Below, piece by piece: positions 1-10,277 of a stretch of 36,864 nt of DNA (positions are counted from its first letter, which is position 1; every line of letters begins with the position of its first letter). The notes under the pieces are model-generated. The model saw only the letters and a program-made list of their open reading frames with translations, was not told where the DNA came from and did not search any database. Source of the DNA: Alphaproteobacteria bacterium (GTDB lineage Bacteria > Pseudomonadota > Alphaproteobacteria > Ferrovibrionales > Ferrovibrionaceae); the NCBI GenBank assembly GCA_026126165.1, contig JAHCJR010000026.1:1-36864 (forward strand), in the 5' to 3' direction. A program made the translations under genes and the position numbers.

Positions 1-50
1 GGGCCCGCGCGAGCGCATGCTTCGAGTGCAAGAACAAGGGGGAGTGGCAC

Positions 51-1508
51 ATGCGTCCGCGTCACAAGGTCAAGTCGGTATTCGTCCGTCGGATCAATCC
101 GTTCCTGTTCCTGCCGCTCCTCCTCGCGGCGTGGCTTCTCTCGCTTCCTGGCCTCGGCCAGGTGCAGCTCCAGCCGGGCCGGCCGCTGCAGGTCGACCGC
201 GAGACGTCCCGCCATGCCGGCGAGTTCGTGGTTCCGGTCAACAAGTCGCAGATCCTGAGCCTCGACCAGCGTTTCTCCGACCTTCTGGTCGGCAATTCGG
301 AGATCGCCGACGTGCTGGCGCTCACCGACCGCACCATCTATGTGCTGGGCAAGAAGCTGGGCTCGACCAGCCTTACGATCTACGCGCCGGGCCGCCAGCT
401 CATCGCCGTGCTCGATCTCACGGTCGGACTCGATACCGAAGGGCTCAAGTCGCGCCTGCACGAACTGATGCCCTCCGAGACCATCGAGGTCCGGGCGGTC
501 AACGGCTCGCTGGTGCTGAGCGGCACCGTCTCCTCGGCCTCCGCCCTGTCGCGGGCGCTGGCGGTGGCGGAACGCTACGCGCCGGGCAACGTCTCCAACC
601 TGCTCAGCATCCGCGGCAGCCAGCAGGTCATGCTGGAAGTGCGTTTCGCCGAGGTCTCGCGCAACCTGATGAAGGATATCAGCGTCAATACCAACGTCTC
701 CAACAACGACTTCTCCTTCACCACCGGCACCGCCTTCCTGAGTGGCCTGCTCGCGCCGTCTACCTTCGGCGTCGGCACGCTCGCCATCACTGCCGGATCG
801 GTGGCCATCGACCTGCTGCTTGAGGCGCTCGAGCGCAAGGGCGTGGTCAAGACACTGGCCGAGCCGAACCTGATCGCCATGTCCGGCGATACGGCAAGCT
901 TTCTTGCCGGCGGCGAGTTCCCGGTCCCGGTCGCCCAGCAGGGCGGCGCCGGCGGCAACGTGGCGATCACGGTCGAGTTCAAGGAGTTCGGCGTCAGCCT
1001 CGCCTTCACGCCGACCGTGCTCGAAGGCGGCATGATCAATCTGCTGGTCGCCCCGGAAGTCAGCCGCATCGACCCCAACAATTCGGTCACCCTGCAGGGC
1101 TTTGTCATTCCGGGCCTGACGACGCGGCGGGCGCGCACCACGGTCGAGCTGCGCGACGGCGAGAGCTTCGCCATCGCCGGCCTGATCCAGAGCGACTTCC
1201 AGGACACGGTGCGGCAGTTTCCCGGCCTCGCCGAGGTACCGATCCTGGGCGCGCTGATGCGCTCGAGCGACTTCCAGCGCAACGAGACCGAACTGGTCAT
1301 CATCGTGACGCCGCGCCTGGTCAAGCCGACGCGGGCCGGGCGGCTGCTCACGCCGGCGGATGGCTTCCTGCCGCCCTCCGACTTCGATCTGTTCCTGATG
1401 GGCCGGCCGGAAGCGGGCGCCTCGGGACAGCTTCCCGCCGGCGCGCGGGCGCTTGGCGCCTCCAGTGCCGGCGGCATCGTCGGCGCCCATGGCCATATCG
1501 TGAAATGA
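51..1508 (+). CDS. cpaC: Tad/Flp pilus outer-membrane secretin (CpaC/RcpA)
   Basis: 485 aa; the outer-membrane channel through which the Flp pilus leaves the cell. A hydrophobic signal segment covers residues 18-36. An N0-type domain follows (about 58-125, motif VPVNKSQILSLDQ), then a BON-like fold (130-190, motif NGSLVLSGTV), then the secretin barrel from about 192 (QQVMLEVRFAEVSRN) with AEPNLIAMSG and the closing VEFKEFGVSLAFTP and ELVIIVTPRLVKP motifs. The ATG at 51 has a purine-rich ribosome site (AAGGGGGAG) 6 nt upstream. The frame stays open back to base 3 but has no other start codon there. First complete gene of a long co-directional Tad operon. cpaB, normally just upstream, must end before base 1, because no + frame has a stop in the first 50 nt. 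Function is firm from family motifs. Confidence 0.95.
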   Translation: MRPRHKVKSVFVRRINPFLFLPLLLAAWLLSLPGLGQVQLQPGRPLQVDRETSRHAGEFVVPVNKSQILSLDQRFSDLLVGNSEIADVLALTDRTIYVLGKKLGSTSLTIYAPGRQLIAVLDLTVGLDTEGLKSRLHELMPSETIEVRAVNGSLVLSGTVSSASALSRALAVAERYAPGNVSNLLSIRGSQQVMLEVRFAEVSRNLMKDISVNTNVSNNDFSFTTGTAFLSGLLAPSTFGVGTLAITAGSVAIDLLLEALERKGVVKTLAEPNLIAMSGDTASFLAGGEFPVPVAQQGGAGGNVAITVEFKEFGVSLAFTPTVLEGGMINLLVAPEVSRIDPNNSVTLQGFVIPGLTTRRARTTVELRDGESFAIAGLIQSDFQDTVRQFPGLAEVPILGALMRSSDFQRNETELVIIVTPRLVKPTRAGRLLTPADGFLPPSDFDLFLMGRPEAGASGQLPAGARALGASSAGGIVGAHGHIVK

Positions 1509-1533
1509 ACATAGCAGCGATCGGGGACATCCC

Positions 1534-1818
1534 ATGAGCAAGCGTATCCGTCCAGGTCTCGCCGCAATCCTCCTGCTGGGTCTCGCTTCCTGCTCCGCGC
1601 CGCCCGCCCTCAATCCGAGCTTCGGCGAGGCGGTCCGACGCAACATGCAGCAGCACATCATCGATCCCGATCCGGTCTATGCGGAGGAGGAAACCCTGAC
1701 CTCCGGGCCGCGCGCCGCCGGGGCCATCGACCGTTACGAAAAAGGCCGCGTGACGCCCATCGTCGTGCCGCGCACCACCACCATCGGGTCGGGTGGCATG
1801 GGCGCCAGGCCGCAGTGA
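1534..1818 (+). CDS. small Tad-locus lipoprotein in the cpaD position
   Basis: 94 aa. The N-terminus is a lipoprotein signal: positive MSKRIR, hydrophobic stretch, then lipobox LASC with the lipidated Cys at about residue 20. The mature part is about 75 aa, polar, with motifs FGEAVRRNMQQHIIDP and RAAGAIDRYEKGRV. It lies 25 nt after cpaC and 13 nt before the tadG-like gene, so it is co-transcribed. In Caulobacter-type loci a longer lipoprotein, CpaD, follows the secretin and helps it; this protein has the same position and lipidation but is less than half that length. A pilotin-like role for the secretin is inference from position. No catalytic motif is visible. Confidence 0.75.
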   Translation: MSKRIRPGLAAILLLGLASCSAPPALNPSFGEAVRRNMQQHIIDPDPVYAEEETLTSGPRAAGAIDRYEKGRVTPIVVPRTTTIGSGGMGARPQ

Positions 1819-1831
1819 GCGGAGACGGGCG

Positions 1832-3409
1832 ATGACCTTGCGCGAGCGGCGCAATCTCCCGTCCACATCGCCCCGCTTCTGGCGGGATGAAAGAGGCGCG
1901 GTCGCGGTCATGGTCGGCATCGCCGCCGGCGCGCTGGTGGGTGTCACCGCGCTCGCCATCGAGCTGGGCAAGGCATGGAACCTGCAGACCGAGCTGCAGC
2001 ATGCCGCCGATGCCTCGGCCCTTGCCGGCGCGACGCAACTCGACGGCACCGATGGCGCGCGCGAGCGCGCGCGGACGGCGGCCATGGGCGGGCTCGCCCA
2101 GAACCAGCAGCGTTTTGCTTCCGACGGACAGGGCGCCAGCGTCACCATCACGGCTGCGGATATCCGCTTTCTCGTTTCCCTGGGCGGCCCAGTGGCGACC
2201 TCCGACGACACCGCCAACTTCATCGAGGTCACCGCCGCGCCGCGCACCGTTGCCTGGCCTTTCGCGCGGCTGGTCGGCGGTCCGGCCAGCGCCGAGACCA
2301 GCGCCCGCGCCGTGGCCGGCATGGGCACCGCCTATTGCAAGGTGCCGCCCATGTTCTTCTGCGCGCCGGCCGATCCGGCGGCGCTGACACCGGGCAACGG
2401 CGTCTGGATGAAAGGCAAGAACAACGGCGACAGCACCGCCTGGGGGCCGGGCAATTTCGGCCTGCTGGCGTTGCAGCAATTCGATGGGTCCACCTCGCTC
2501 AGCGCCTCGCTCATCACCGATGCCATGGCGCGGGTCAATCCGATCGCCGAATGTTTCAGTCCCGATGGCGATGTCGAGACCAAGCCCGGCCAGACGACAA
2601 GCATCGCCGATGGCATCAACATGCGCTTCGACATCTATCCCCAGGGCACGCACCAGGTGCCGCCGGGCGAGCCCGCGGTGCGCAACAACCCGCAATACCG
2701 GCCGAGTGCCAACAACGTGAAGGGCCTGTGGAAGGACGGCAACAACTGCAACCTCGCCTCCGGCGGCGCTTCGGGCTGGAAGCTGCCGCCGGCGAACGAG
2801 CGCTTCGACGGACCGGGCCAGCATGCCGATCTCGCCGCCAACCCGATCCGCGCCATGGGCTATCCGCGCGACAATTGCGCCTATCCTTGGAGCCCGACCA
2901 ATCTCTCCGGCGGCACCTGCGTCCCGGCCAGCGCCGATGGCGTCAACGGACGCTTCGGCGATGGCATCTGGGACGTTGCCACCTATATGGCCGTCAACCA
3001 TCCGGGTATGGATCTCCTGGCGGCGGACCTGAATGGCGATACGAAGGTCACGCGCTACGAGATGCACCAGTGGGAAATCGCGAACTCGCTGGTCGGAGCG
3101 GAACAGGGAAAAATTCCAGATAACCCGCCTAACGGAGAACGCGGCCTGCCGGTCTGCAACACCACGACCGGGCCGGCGGATGCGCTCGACCGGCGCGTGA
3201 TGACGGTGGCGGTCCTCGACTGCACCGGCCTCGCCGGTGCGGCCGAGGTGACGCCGACCACCTACTACAACGTCTTCCTGACCGAGCCGGTCGGCGTCTT
3301 CGGCGATCCGCCGGACAACAAGAGCATCTATGTGGAGATCATCGGTCCGGCGGCGGAGCCGGACTTCGAGGCCAAGATCGCCCGCTACATCATCCAGCTC
3401 TACGAGTAG
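1832..3409 (+). CDS. TadG-like pilus assembly protein
   Basis: 525 aa. The N-terminus has RDERGAVAVMVGIAAGALVG followed by a single membrane helix (about 24-45), as in TadE/TadG pseudopilin-like proteins, then QTELQHAADASALAGA, the typical TadG/DUF2134-type sequence. Residue +5 after the putative processing glycine is Met, not the Glu of true TadE/F pseudopilins, so processing by the prepilin peptidase is doubtful. The long extracytoplasmic part contains several cysteines, and DLNGDTKVTRYE at residues 399-410 fits an EF-hand calcium loop. I see no clear von Willebrand A domain. Start: the ATG at 1832 is chosen over the in-frame ATG at 1793, because it follows the lipoprotein stop at 1816-1818 and has GGAGAC upstream. 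It is followed after 3 nt by tadE. Confidence 0.85.
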   Translation: MTLRERRNLPSTSPRFWRDERGAVAVMVGIAAGALVGVTALAIELGKAWNLQTELQHAADASALAGATQLDGTDGARERARTAAMGGLAQNQQRFASDGQGASVTITAADIRFLVSLGGPVATSDDTANFIEVTAAPRTVAWPFARLVGGPASAETSARAVAGMGTAYCKVPPMFFCAPADPAALTPGNGVWMKGKNNGDSTAWGPGNFGLLALQQFDGSTSLSASLITDAMARVNPIAECFSPDGDVETKPGQTTSIADGINMRFDIYPQGTHQVPPGEPAVRNNPQYRPSANNVKGLWKDGNNCNLASGGASGWKLPPANERFDGPGQHADLAANPIRAMGYPRDNCAYPWSPTNLSGGTCVPASADGVNGRFGDGIWDVATYMAVNHPGMDLLAADLNGDTKVTRYEMHQWEIANSLVGAEQGKIPDNPPNGERGLPVCNTTTGPADALDRRVMTVAVLDCTGLAGAAEVTPTTYYNVFLTEPVGVFGDPPDNKSIYVEIIGPAAEPDFEAKIARYIIQLYE

Positions 3410-3412
3410 GCC

Positions 3413-3937
3413 ATGCGCGCATCGCTCTTCAGACGGATCGGGCGTATCGGCGGCGAGCAGGGCGGCGTCGCGGCGGTGGAGTTCGCGCTGGTCATGCCGA
3501 TCCTGCTGTTGCTGCTCTTCGGCAGCATCGAACTCGGCCGGCTGATGCGCGATTACCACGTGGCGAGCAAGGGCGTGCGCGATGCCGGCCGCTATCTCTC
3601 CCGCGTGCCGGCTTCCTGCGCGGCGCCGGGTGCCGGCACCATCGCCGCCGACGAACTGACGCGCGCGCGCAACCTGGCGCTGACCGGGCGGGTGCAGGCG
3701 CCGAGCGCGCCGTCCGACTATCTCTTGCCCTACTGGACCGACCCGGGCTCCATCGCCATCGAAGTGGACTGCGTAGCCAACGACGGCAGCTATGCGGGCC
3801 TCTATGCCGCCAGTGCCTTCATCGCGCGACTGACGGTGACGGCGACCGTGCCCTTCACCTTCGTCTCCGGCTACGTCTTCGCCGAGGACGGGCTGAACTT
3901 CAGTATCGCGCATAACCAGGTGAGCATCGGTGAATAG
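3413..3937 (+). CDS. tadE: TadE-like minor pseudopilin (first copy)
   Basis: 174 aa. The basic N-terminus (RASLFRRIGRIGGEQG) is followed by GVAAVEFALVMPILLLLLFG. This is the pseudopilin pattern: cleavage after Gly, Glu at +5 and Phe at +6, then one membrane helix. By family knowledge, TadE/TadF pseudopilins are cut by the locus prepilin peptidase (CpaA/TadV) and are needed for Flp pilus assembly. The rest is a short periplasmic domain of about 130 aa with two cysteines (SCAAPG, DCVAND) that could pair. Starts 3 nt after the tadG-like gene and overlaps the second tadE by 8 nt. Calling it TadE rather than TadF is arbitrary; the two are alike in layout. Confidence 0.88.
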   Translation: MRASLFRRIGRIGGEQGGVAAVEFALVMPILLLLLFGSIELGRLMRDYHVASKGVRDAGRYLSRVPASCAAPGAGTIAADELTRARNLALTGRVQAPSAPSDYLLPYWTDPGSIAIEVDCVANDGSYAGLYAASAFIARLTVTATVPFTFVSGYVFAEDGLNFSIAHNQVSIGE

Positions 3938-4547
3938 GCTTGCGATATGGGCGCGATGGGCGCGCTTCGGCCGCGAGGCGGGCGGGACCAGCGCGGTCGA
4001 GTTCGCGCTGATCGTCCCGCTTTTTCTCATGCTGATCTTCGGCATCGTCGATTTCAGCCGCGCGCTCTGGGCCTGGAACCAGGCGGAGAAGGCGACGCAG
4101 GCCGGCGTGCGTTTCGCGGTCGTCAACAATCTCGTCGCCGGCGGTCTCAACTTTGACGGCGTTCCGCTCGCCGGCGGCAGCGGCCTGCCGGTGCCGGTCG
4201 CGGCGGTGAACAACGGCAATCCGATCGTATGCACCTCGACCTCGGCCGGCGCGGTGAGCTGCACGCCCAACGGCTGGGGACCGATCAACACGGCGGCCTT
4301 CAACGCCATCGTCGCCCGCATGCAGGTGTTCTTCGCCGCGGTCGGCCCCGAGAACGTGGTGATCGAGTATCGCCATGTCGGTCTGGGCTTCGCCGGCAAT
4401 CCGTATGGACCGGACATCGCGCCCGCCGTCACCGTGCGCCTGACCGGCCTCACCTTCAACTTCCTCACCCCCATCGTCGCCGGGCTGGTGTCGATCCCGA
4501 TGCCGGCCTTCGCCGCCACCCTGACGGGCGAGGATCTATCGAGCTAG
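3930..4547 (+). CDS. TadE-like minor pseudopilin (second copy)
   Basis: 205 aa with a GTG start inside the end of the previous gene (8-nt overlap, suggesting translational coupling). The N-terminus repeats the plan of its neighbour: a basic leader, then GTSAVEFALIVPLFLMLIFG with Glu at +5 and Phe at +6, and a membrane helix. The extracytoplasmic domain has two cysteines close together (IVCTSTSAGAVSCTP), possibly a disulfide loop. The two genes look like an old tandem duplication giving a TadE/TadF pair, which is the usual arrangement in Tad loci. A 40-nt spacer separates it from cpaE. Confidence 0.87.
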   Translation: MNRLAIWARWARFGREAGGTSAVEFALIVPLFLMLIFGIVDFSRALWAWNQAEKATQAGVRFAVVNNLVAGGLNFDGVPLAGGSGLPVPVAAVNNGNPIVCTSTSAGAVSCTPNGWGPINTAAFNAIVARMQVFFAAVGPENVVIEYRHVGLGFAGNPYGPDIAPAVTVRLTGLTFNFLTPIVAGLVSIPMPAFAATLTGEDLSS

Positions 4548-4587
4548 GAGCGGGCGGCCGGTCGGGCACGCCAACGGGAAAGTCGAG

Positions 4588-5801
4588 ATGAATGCAATGA
4601 CGCCAACGAGCCATGAGCTACCCGCCGCGACCAGCCTGCTCGCGATCACGCGCACGGGCGAAGCCGGCGCGGCGCTGCGCGAGGCCTGCGCGCAGATCAA
4701 CGGCTCGAGGGTCGCGCTCCGCATACTGAGCGCCGATGGATTCTCCTGGGGTGCCGGCGAGCGGCGGCCGGATGCGATCATCGTCGAGGTCGATCCGCGC
4801 GACCAGCGGGCGCTCGCTCTTGCCGGCGGGCTGCTGCGCCGGCATTTCGCCGACACGCCTGCCATTGCGACCGGGGCGGACTGCACGCTCCAGGACGTCC
4901 GCCAGTTCATGCGGCACGGCTTCGCCGATTTCCTGCCGATGCCGATCACGCGCGCCGACCTCATCGAGTCGCTGCGCAACCTGACCCGCCTTGCCGCCGG
5001 TCAGCGGGCGCCGACGCGGCAGGGTAGGATCGTCACCTTCCTCAAGGGCGGCGGCGGGGCCGGGGCCACCACCCTGGCGGTGCAGTCGGCCTCGGCGATT
5101 GCCACGGATCGCGCCGCCGGACAGCCGCGCACCTGCATCCTCGATCTCGACGTGCAGTTCGGCACGGTCGCGCTCTATCTCGACCTCGACGAGAAGATCG
5201 ACTGGGGCGAGCTGCTGGCGGCACCCGAGCGGCTCGATGCGGCGCTGTTCCGCGGCCTGCTCCGCCGTCACGCAAGCGGGGTATCGGTGCTGCCGGCGCC
5301 AAGCGACATGCTGCCGCTCGACCGGGTGTCGGATGAGTTCGTCGGCGCGCTTCTCAAGGCGGCGCGCGATGAGTTCGACTATGTGTTCATCGACCTTCCG
5401 GAAGCCTGGACCACCTGGAGCTATTCCGTTCTGCGCCAGTCCGACCTCGTCGTGCTGGTGACGCAGACCGGCGTCTCCGGCATCCGCCAGGCCCGTCGCC
5501 AGCTCGATACCTTGCGCGCGCACGGGCTCGACGAGGGGGCGGTACGGGTCGTGCTCAACCGCTTCGCCGGTGGCTGGTTCCGCCGCCGGGCCCTTGCGCG
5601 GGTCGAAAAGGCGCTGAACCACGCCGTCGATTTCTGCGTGCCCAGCGATTACCGCACGGTCTCCGAGGCGCTCGATCACGGCGTGCGACTTGCCGACGTG
5701 AAGCGACGCTCGGCCGTGGAGAAGGGCGTGACCCGCATGGTTCGCGCCATCGTCAGCCAGGTCGGCGCGGGCCGGCCGGAATCGAGAGCGGAGATTCCGA
5801 C

Positions 5802-5805
<4 letters not shown>
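4588..5805 (+). CDS. cpaE: Tad pilus localisation ATPase-like protein (CpaE/TadZ)
   Basis: 405 aa. Residues 15-135 look like a degenerate response-regulator receiver (PDAIIVEVDPRD, GFADFLPMPITRADLIESL). Residues 146-385 are a ParA/MinD-type ATPase fold: K153-G-G-G-G-A-G-A-T-T in place of the deviant Walker A, then CILDLDVQFGT and a Walker B-like YVFIDLPEA. The P-loop lysine is replaced by Ala; CpaE/TadZ proteins are known for such altered P-loops, so this is typical rather than a defect. CpaE/TadZ sets the polar or focal position of the Tad machine in the cytoplasm. The stop overlaps the cpaF start (ATGA), so the two are translationally coupled. Confidence 0.92.
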
Positions 5806-7190
<1,385 letters not shown>

Positions 7191-7202
7191 GGGGAACGCG
7201 TC

Positions 7203-8195
7203 ATGCCCGATCCGATCCTGCTGATCTATGCCGCGATCTTCATCGCCGCCATCCTTCTGGTGGAAGGCATTTTCTACCTCGTTCAGGACAGCGTGGTCGG
7301 GCCGCGGCGGGTCAACCGGCGCATGCAGATGCTCAATGCCGGCCATGGCAGGCGGGAGGTGCACGAGATGCTGCGCCGGCGGCCCGACCCCGGTGCCGGC
7401 CTGCCGGAGCCCCTGCGCGGCATGCTGCGGCGACTCGACCAGCTCGTCGTCGAGTCGGGTGCGCGCATTTCGACCCTCACGCTGCTCCTGGTCATGTCCG
7501 GCCTTGGCTTCGGCGCCGTTTTCCTCGCCACCAGCCTGGTGGCGGCGCGCCAGCTCCCGCTCGCCTTCGCCTCGCCGCCGGCCCTCCTCGGCATCGCGCT
7601 GCTGGCCGGCGTCGGCCTGCCGCTTGGGCGCATCCTCCAGATGCGCCGCCGCCGCAAGAAGAAGTTCGCCGAACAGCTTGCCAATGCCCTCGATCTGATG
7701 GTGCGCAGCCTGCAGGCCGGCCATCCGATTCCGGCGGCGCTCGACATGGTGAGCACAGAGATGCCCGACCCGATCGGCACCGAGTTCGGCATCGTCGTCG
7801 ACGAAATGACCTACGGGATGCATTTGAACGAGGCGCTGGAGAACCTGACGCGGCGCGTCGGTGTCGACGATCTGAAATTCGTCGAGGTGGCGATCAACAT
7901 ACAGCACGAGACCGGCGGCAACCTGGCGGAGACACTTCAGGGCCTGGCCAACGTCATCCGCGACCGCTTTCGCATGTTCAAGAAGATCCGGGTTCTGTCC
8001 TCGGAAGGCCGGCTCTCGGCGCGGATTCTCGCCGTGCTGCCCTTCGTCTTCGCCGGCTTCATGCTGGTCGGGAATCCGGACTTCTACCTGGCCGTCGTCC
8101 GCGATCCGCTCTTCGTGCCGGGCGTGGCGATCGCGCTCGCGCTCGAACTGTTCGGAATCCTGATCATGTGGAAACTCGTGAACTTCAAGGTGTGA
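7203..8195 (+). CDS. tadB: Tad inner-membrane platform protein TadB
   Basis: 330 aa, GspF-type (T2SF) integral membrane platform that couples the CpaF motor to pilin. Membrane segments: about 5-25 (LIYAAIFIAAILLVEGIFYL), a pair at about 95-145, and a C-terminal pair at about 275-328 ending MWKLVNFKV. The cytoplasmic T2SF domain lies between (KKKFAEQLANALDLMVRSLQ, GHPIPAALDMVS, ETGGNLAETLQGLANVIRDR). This is the usual TadB layout. ATG at 7203 with AGGGGGAA upstream; the next gene, tadC, is 13 nt downstream. Confidence 0.94.
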   Translation: MPDPILLIYAAIFIAAILLVEGIFYLVQDSVVGPRRVNRRMQMLNAGHGRREVHEMLRRRPDPGAGLPEPLRGMLRRLDQLVVESGARISTLTLLLVMSGLGFGAVFLATSLVAARQLPLAFASPPALLGIALLAGVGLPLGRILQMRRRRKKKFAEQLANALDLMVRSLQAGHPIPAALDMVSTEMPDPIGTEFGIVVDEMTYGMHLNEALENLTRRVGVDDLKFVEVAINIQHETGGNLAETLQGLANVIRDRFRMFKKIRVLSSEGRLSARILAVLPFVFAGFMLVGNPDFYLAVVRDPLFVPGVAIALALELFGILIMWKLVNFKV

Positions 8196-8208
8196 GGAGG
8201 CGCCGGTC

Positions 8209-9195
8209 ATGGAGAAGCTGCTTGGCACCCTGCAGGACCTGACCCAGACGCTGCCGCTCGGCGCCATCCCGCCGGAGTTCGCCATCCTGGCGGGCATCTT
8301 CGGCGCGGTGCTGCTGACCGTGATCGGACTGACGCTGCTGCCGCGCGGTCAGGGCGCGGTCGAGCGCCGGATGGGGGGCGATGGCGGTCCGGGCGCCGCG
8401 CAGGCTTCGATCCGCTTCGACCAGGGTCAGGCCCGCTGGGCCGGGATGCTCAAGGCATTCGAGAAATATCTGGGCCCGATGCCGGAGGCGGGCCGCTCGG
8501 GCATCGGCCTGCTGCTGGTGCGCGCCGGCTATCTGGGGCCGAATGCGCCGCGTCTCTATTACATCCTGCGCATCCTGCTCGCGGGCGGCCTGCCGCTCGC
8601 CTTTCTCGCGATATCGCCGCTGTTTCCGCGCCTCGACACGCAGGCGATCATGTTCATTGCCGCCGGCTGCGCCGCTCTTGGCCTCTACCTGCCCTGGCGC
8701 TTCGTCAGCTCGAAGGCGGAGGCGCGCCAGTCGGCGATAGCGAACAGCTTCCCCGACGCTCTCGACATGCTGGTCGTTTGCGTCGAGGCCGGCATCGGCC
8801 TTGACGCAGCCTTCACCAAGGTCGGCATGCAGATCGAGCGGGCGCATCCGGTGCTCGCCTCGCACTTCGCCATGGTGGCGCTCGAACTGCGCGCGGGGAA
8901 GAGCCGGGAGGACGCGCTCCGCAACTTCGCGCTGCGTACCGGCGTCGAGGAGATCCGCGCCTTCACCACCCTGCTGATCCAGTCGGAGGCGCTTGGCGCG
9001 AGCGTGGCGCGCACGCTCCGCGTCTATGCCGAGGAGATGCGGACCAAGCGCATGCTGCGGGCCGAGGAGATCGCGCACAAGCTGCCGGTCAAGCTCGTCT
9101 TTCCGCTCGTCACCTGCATTCTGCCGGCGATGATCACGGCCGTCCTGCTGCCGGCCATCATCCGCATCGTGCGGCAGGTCCTGCCGCACCTTTGA
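8209..9195 (+). CDS. tadC: Tad inner-membrane platform protein TadC
   Basis: 328 aa, the second GspF-like platform subunit, paralogous to TadB. A membrane helix at about 20-42 is followed by a cytoplasmic stretch, two helices at about 115-165 (ILLAGGLPLAFLAISPLF and the next), a T2SF domain with SFPDALDMLVVCVEAGIGLDAAF and LRAGKSREDALRNFALRTGVEE, and C-terminal helices ending VLLPAIIRIVRQVLPHL. The ATG at 8209 has GAGGAGG upstream. TadB and TadC form the inner-membrane base in the known Tad machine. The stop is 20 nt before the next start. Confidence 0.94.
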   Translation: MEKLLGTLQDLTQTLPLGAIPPEFAILAGIFGAVLLTVIGLTLLPRGQGAVERRMGGDGGPGAAQASIRFDQGQARWAGMLKAFEKYLGPMPEAGRSGIGLLLVRAGYLGPNAPRLYYILRILLAGGLPLAFLAISPLFPRLDTQAIMFIAAGCAALGLYLPWRFVSSKAEARQSAIANSFPDALDMLVVCVEAGIGLDAAFTKVGMQIERAHPVLASHFAMVALELRAGKSREDALRNFALRTGVEEIRAFTTLLIQSEALGASVARTLRVYAEEMRTKRMLRAEEIAHKLPVKLVFPLVTCILPAMITAVLLPAIIRIVRQVLPHL

Positions 9196-9215
9196 GATCC
9201 GGGAAGGGGAAAGAA

Positions 9216-10277
9216 ATGACACGCACGATCATTGTCCTTCTCGCAGCCGCCGCCACGCTCGGCGGGTGCGCGGGCACGGCGCCCGACGTGCGCGCCGTCT
9301 GGCATGGGTCGGAGAAAGCGGCCGGCGTGACGCCAGAGGAGATGCGCGCGCGCGGCGTCGAACATTTCCGCGCCGGGCGCTATGGCATGGCGATCAATGC
9401 CTTCCAGGCGGCCATCGATGCGGGCGAGGCGGGGGTCGAGACGCTGAACGGCCTTGGCGCCAGCTACGATCGTATCGGCCGGCACGACCTTGCCGAACGT
9501 GCCTACCGGCGCGCCCTCAAGCTCGAACCGCAATCCGCGCAGACCCTGAACAATATCGGCTTCTCGTATCTGATGCGGGGACGGGTCGACGTGGCGGCCG
9601 CTTTCCTCATGGATGCGGAGGCACAGGCGCCCGACAGTCTGGCCGTCGCGGTCAACCTCCAGGCGGCGCAGGATGCGCTGCAGGGCGAGACGGAACGCAA
9701 GACCGCGCGCGCCGAACCGGCTGCTGCGCCCGTTGCCGAGAGGGTCGCCATGCCGCTCATGCGCATCGAGCGCCGCACGCCCTCGGTCCAGCATCTGGTG
9801 ACCTATCGGGACCAGGGCCGCGCCGCCGTGATCCGGATCGGCGTCCAGCCGGCGGAGGAGCGGGCGGTCAGCGTGGCGGCGCTGCCGCCGCCACCACAGC
9901 CGCCGCGCTCGCCCGCCGCGCCCGAAAAGCCGCTTGCCGCGCAGCCGTCCGGTGCGCCGGTGATCGAGGTCTCGAACGGCGCCGGCCGCAACGGCCTGGC
10001 CGCGCGCACGCGCGACTGGCTGCGCGCCGAAGGTATCGCCGTGCAGCGCCTGACCAATGCCGATCACTTCAACCATCTCGAGACGACGATCTATTTCCGC
10101 GCGCCCTGGCGGGAGCTCGCCGCAAGGCTCGCCGATCTCATGCCGGTCGGGGTCGCGCTGCGCCAGCAGGACGACCTTCGTTCGGGCGTCCGGCTGGAAC
10201 TCGGCGCCGATTTCCTGCGTCACGACGACGGGCAGACCGTCATCACCAAGGAGAAGTCCAATGCGGTATCGGGTTGA
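9216..10277 (+). CDS. TPR lipoprotein with C-terminal LytR_C domain, Tad locus
   Basis: 353 aa. Lipoprotein signal with lipobox LGGC (Cys18). TPR repeats at about 47-150 (AINAFQAAIDAGEAGVETLN, ERAYRRALKLEPQSAQTLNN). A Pro/Ala-rich linker (225-245) leads to a LytR_C-like domain at about 249-340 that starts VIEVSNGAGRNGLAARTRDWL. The TPR half resembles TadD, the assembly lipoprotein of Tad loci. LytR_C is better known from cell-wall proteins of the LCP group, so a wall- or envelope-contacting role is possible; that is inference. Start: the ATG at 9216 with GGAAGGGGA is preferred over an in-frame TTG at 9192 that overlaps tadC. Overlaps the next TPR gene by 17 nt. Confidence 0.85.
   Translation: MTRTIIVLLAAAATLGGCAGTAPDVRAVWHGSEKAAGVTPEEMRARGVEHFRAGRYGMAINAFQAAIDAGEAGVETLNGLGASYDRIGRHDLAERAYRRALKLEPQSAQTLNNIGFSYLMRGRVDVAAAFLMDAEAQAPDSLAVAVNLQAAQDALQGETERKTARAEPAAAPVAERVAMPLMRIERRTPSVQHLVTYRDQGRAAVIRIGVQPAEERAVSVAALPPPPQPPRSPAAPEKPLAAQPSGAPVIEVSNGAGRNGLAARTRDWLRAEGIAVQRLTNADHFNHLETTIYFRAPWRELAARLADLMPVGVALRQQDDLRSGVRLELGADFLRHDDGQTVITKEKSNAVSG

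Noticed and set aside
1658-4519. 953-codon open frame on the minus strand
   Set aside because: It lies opposite tadG and both tadE genes, whose motifs are firm. It is the antisense shadow expected from GC-rich third positions and has no recognisable domain.
5044-5075. Missing P-loop lysine in CpaE as a sign of a broken gene
   Set aside because: CpaE/TadZ proteins commonly have an altered Walker A motif; the rest of the protein is intact.
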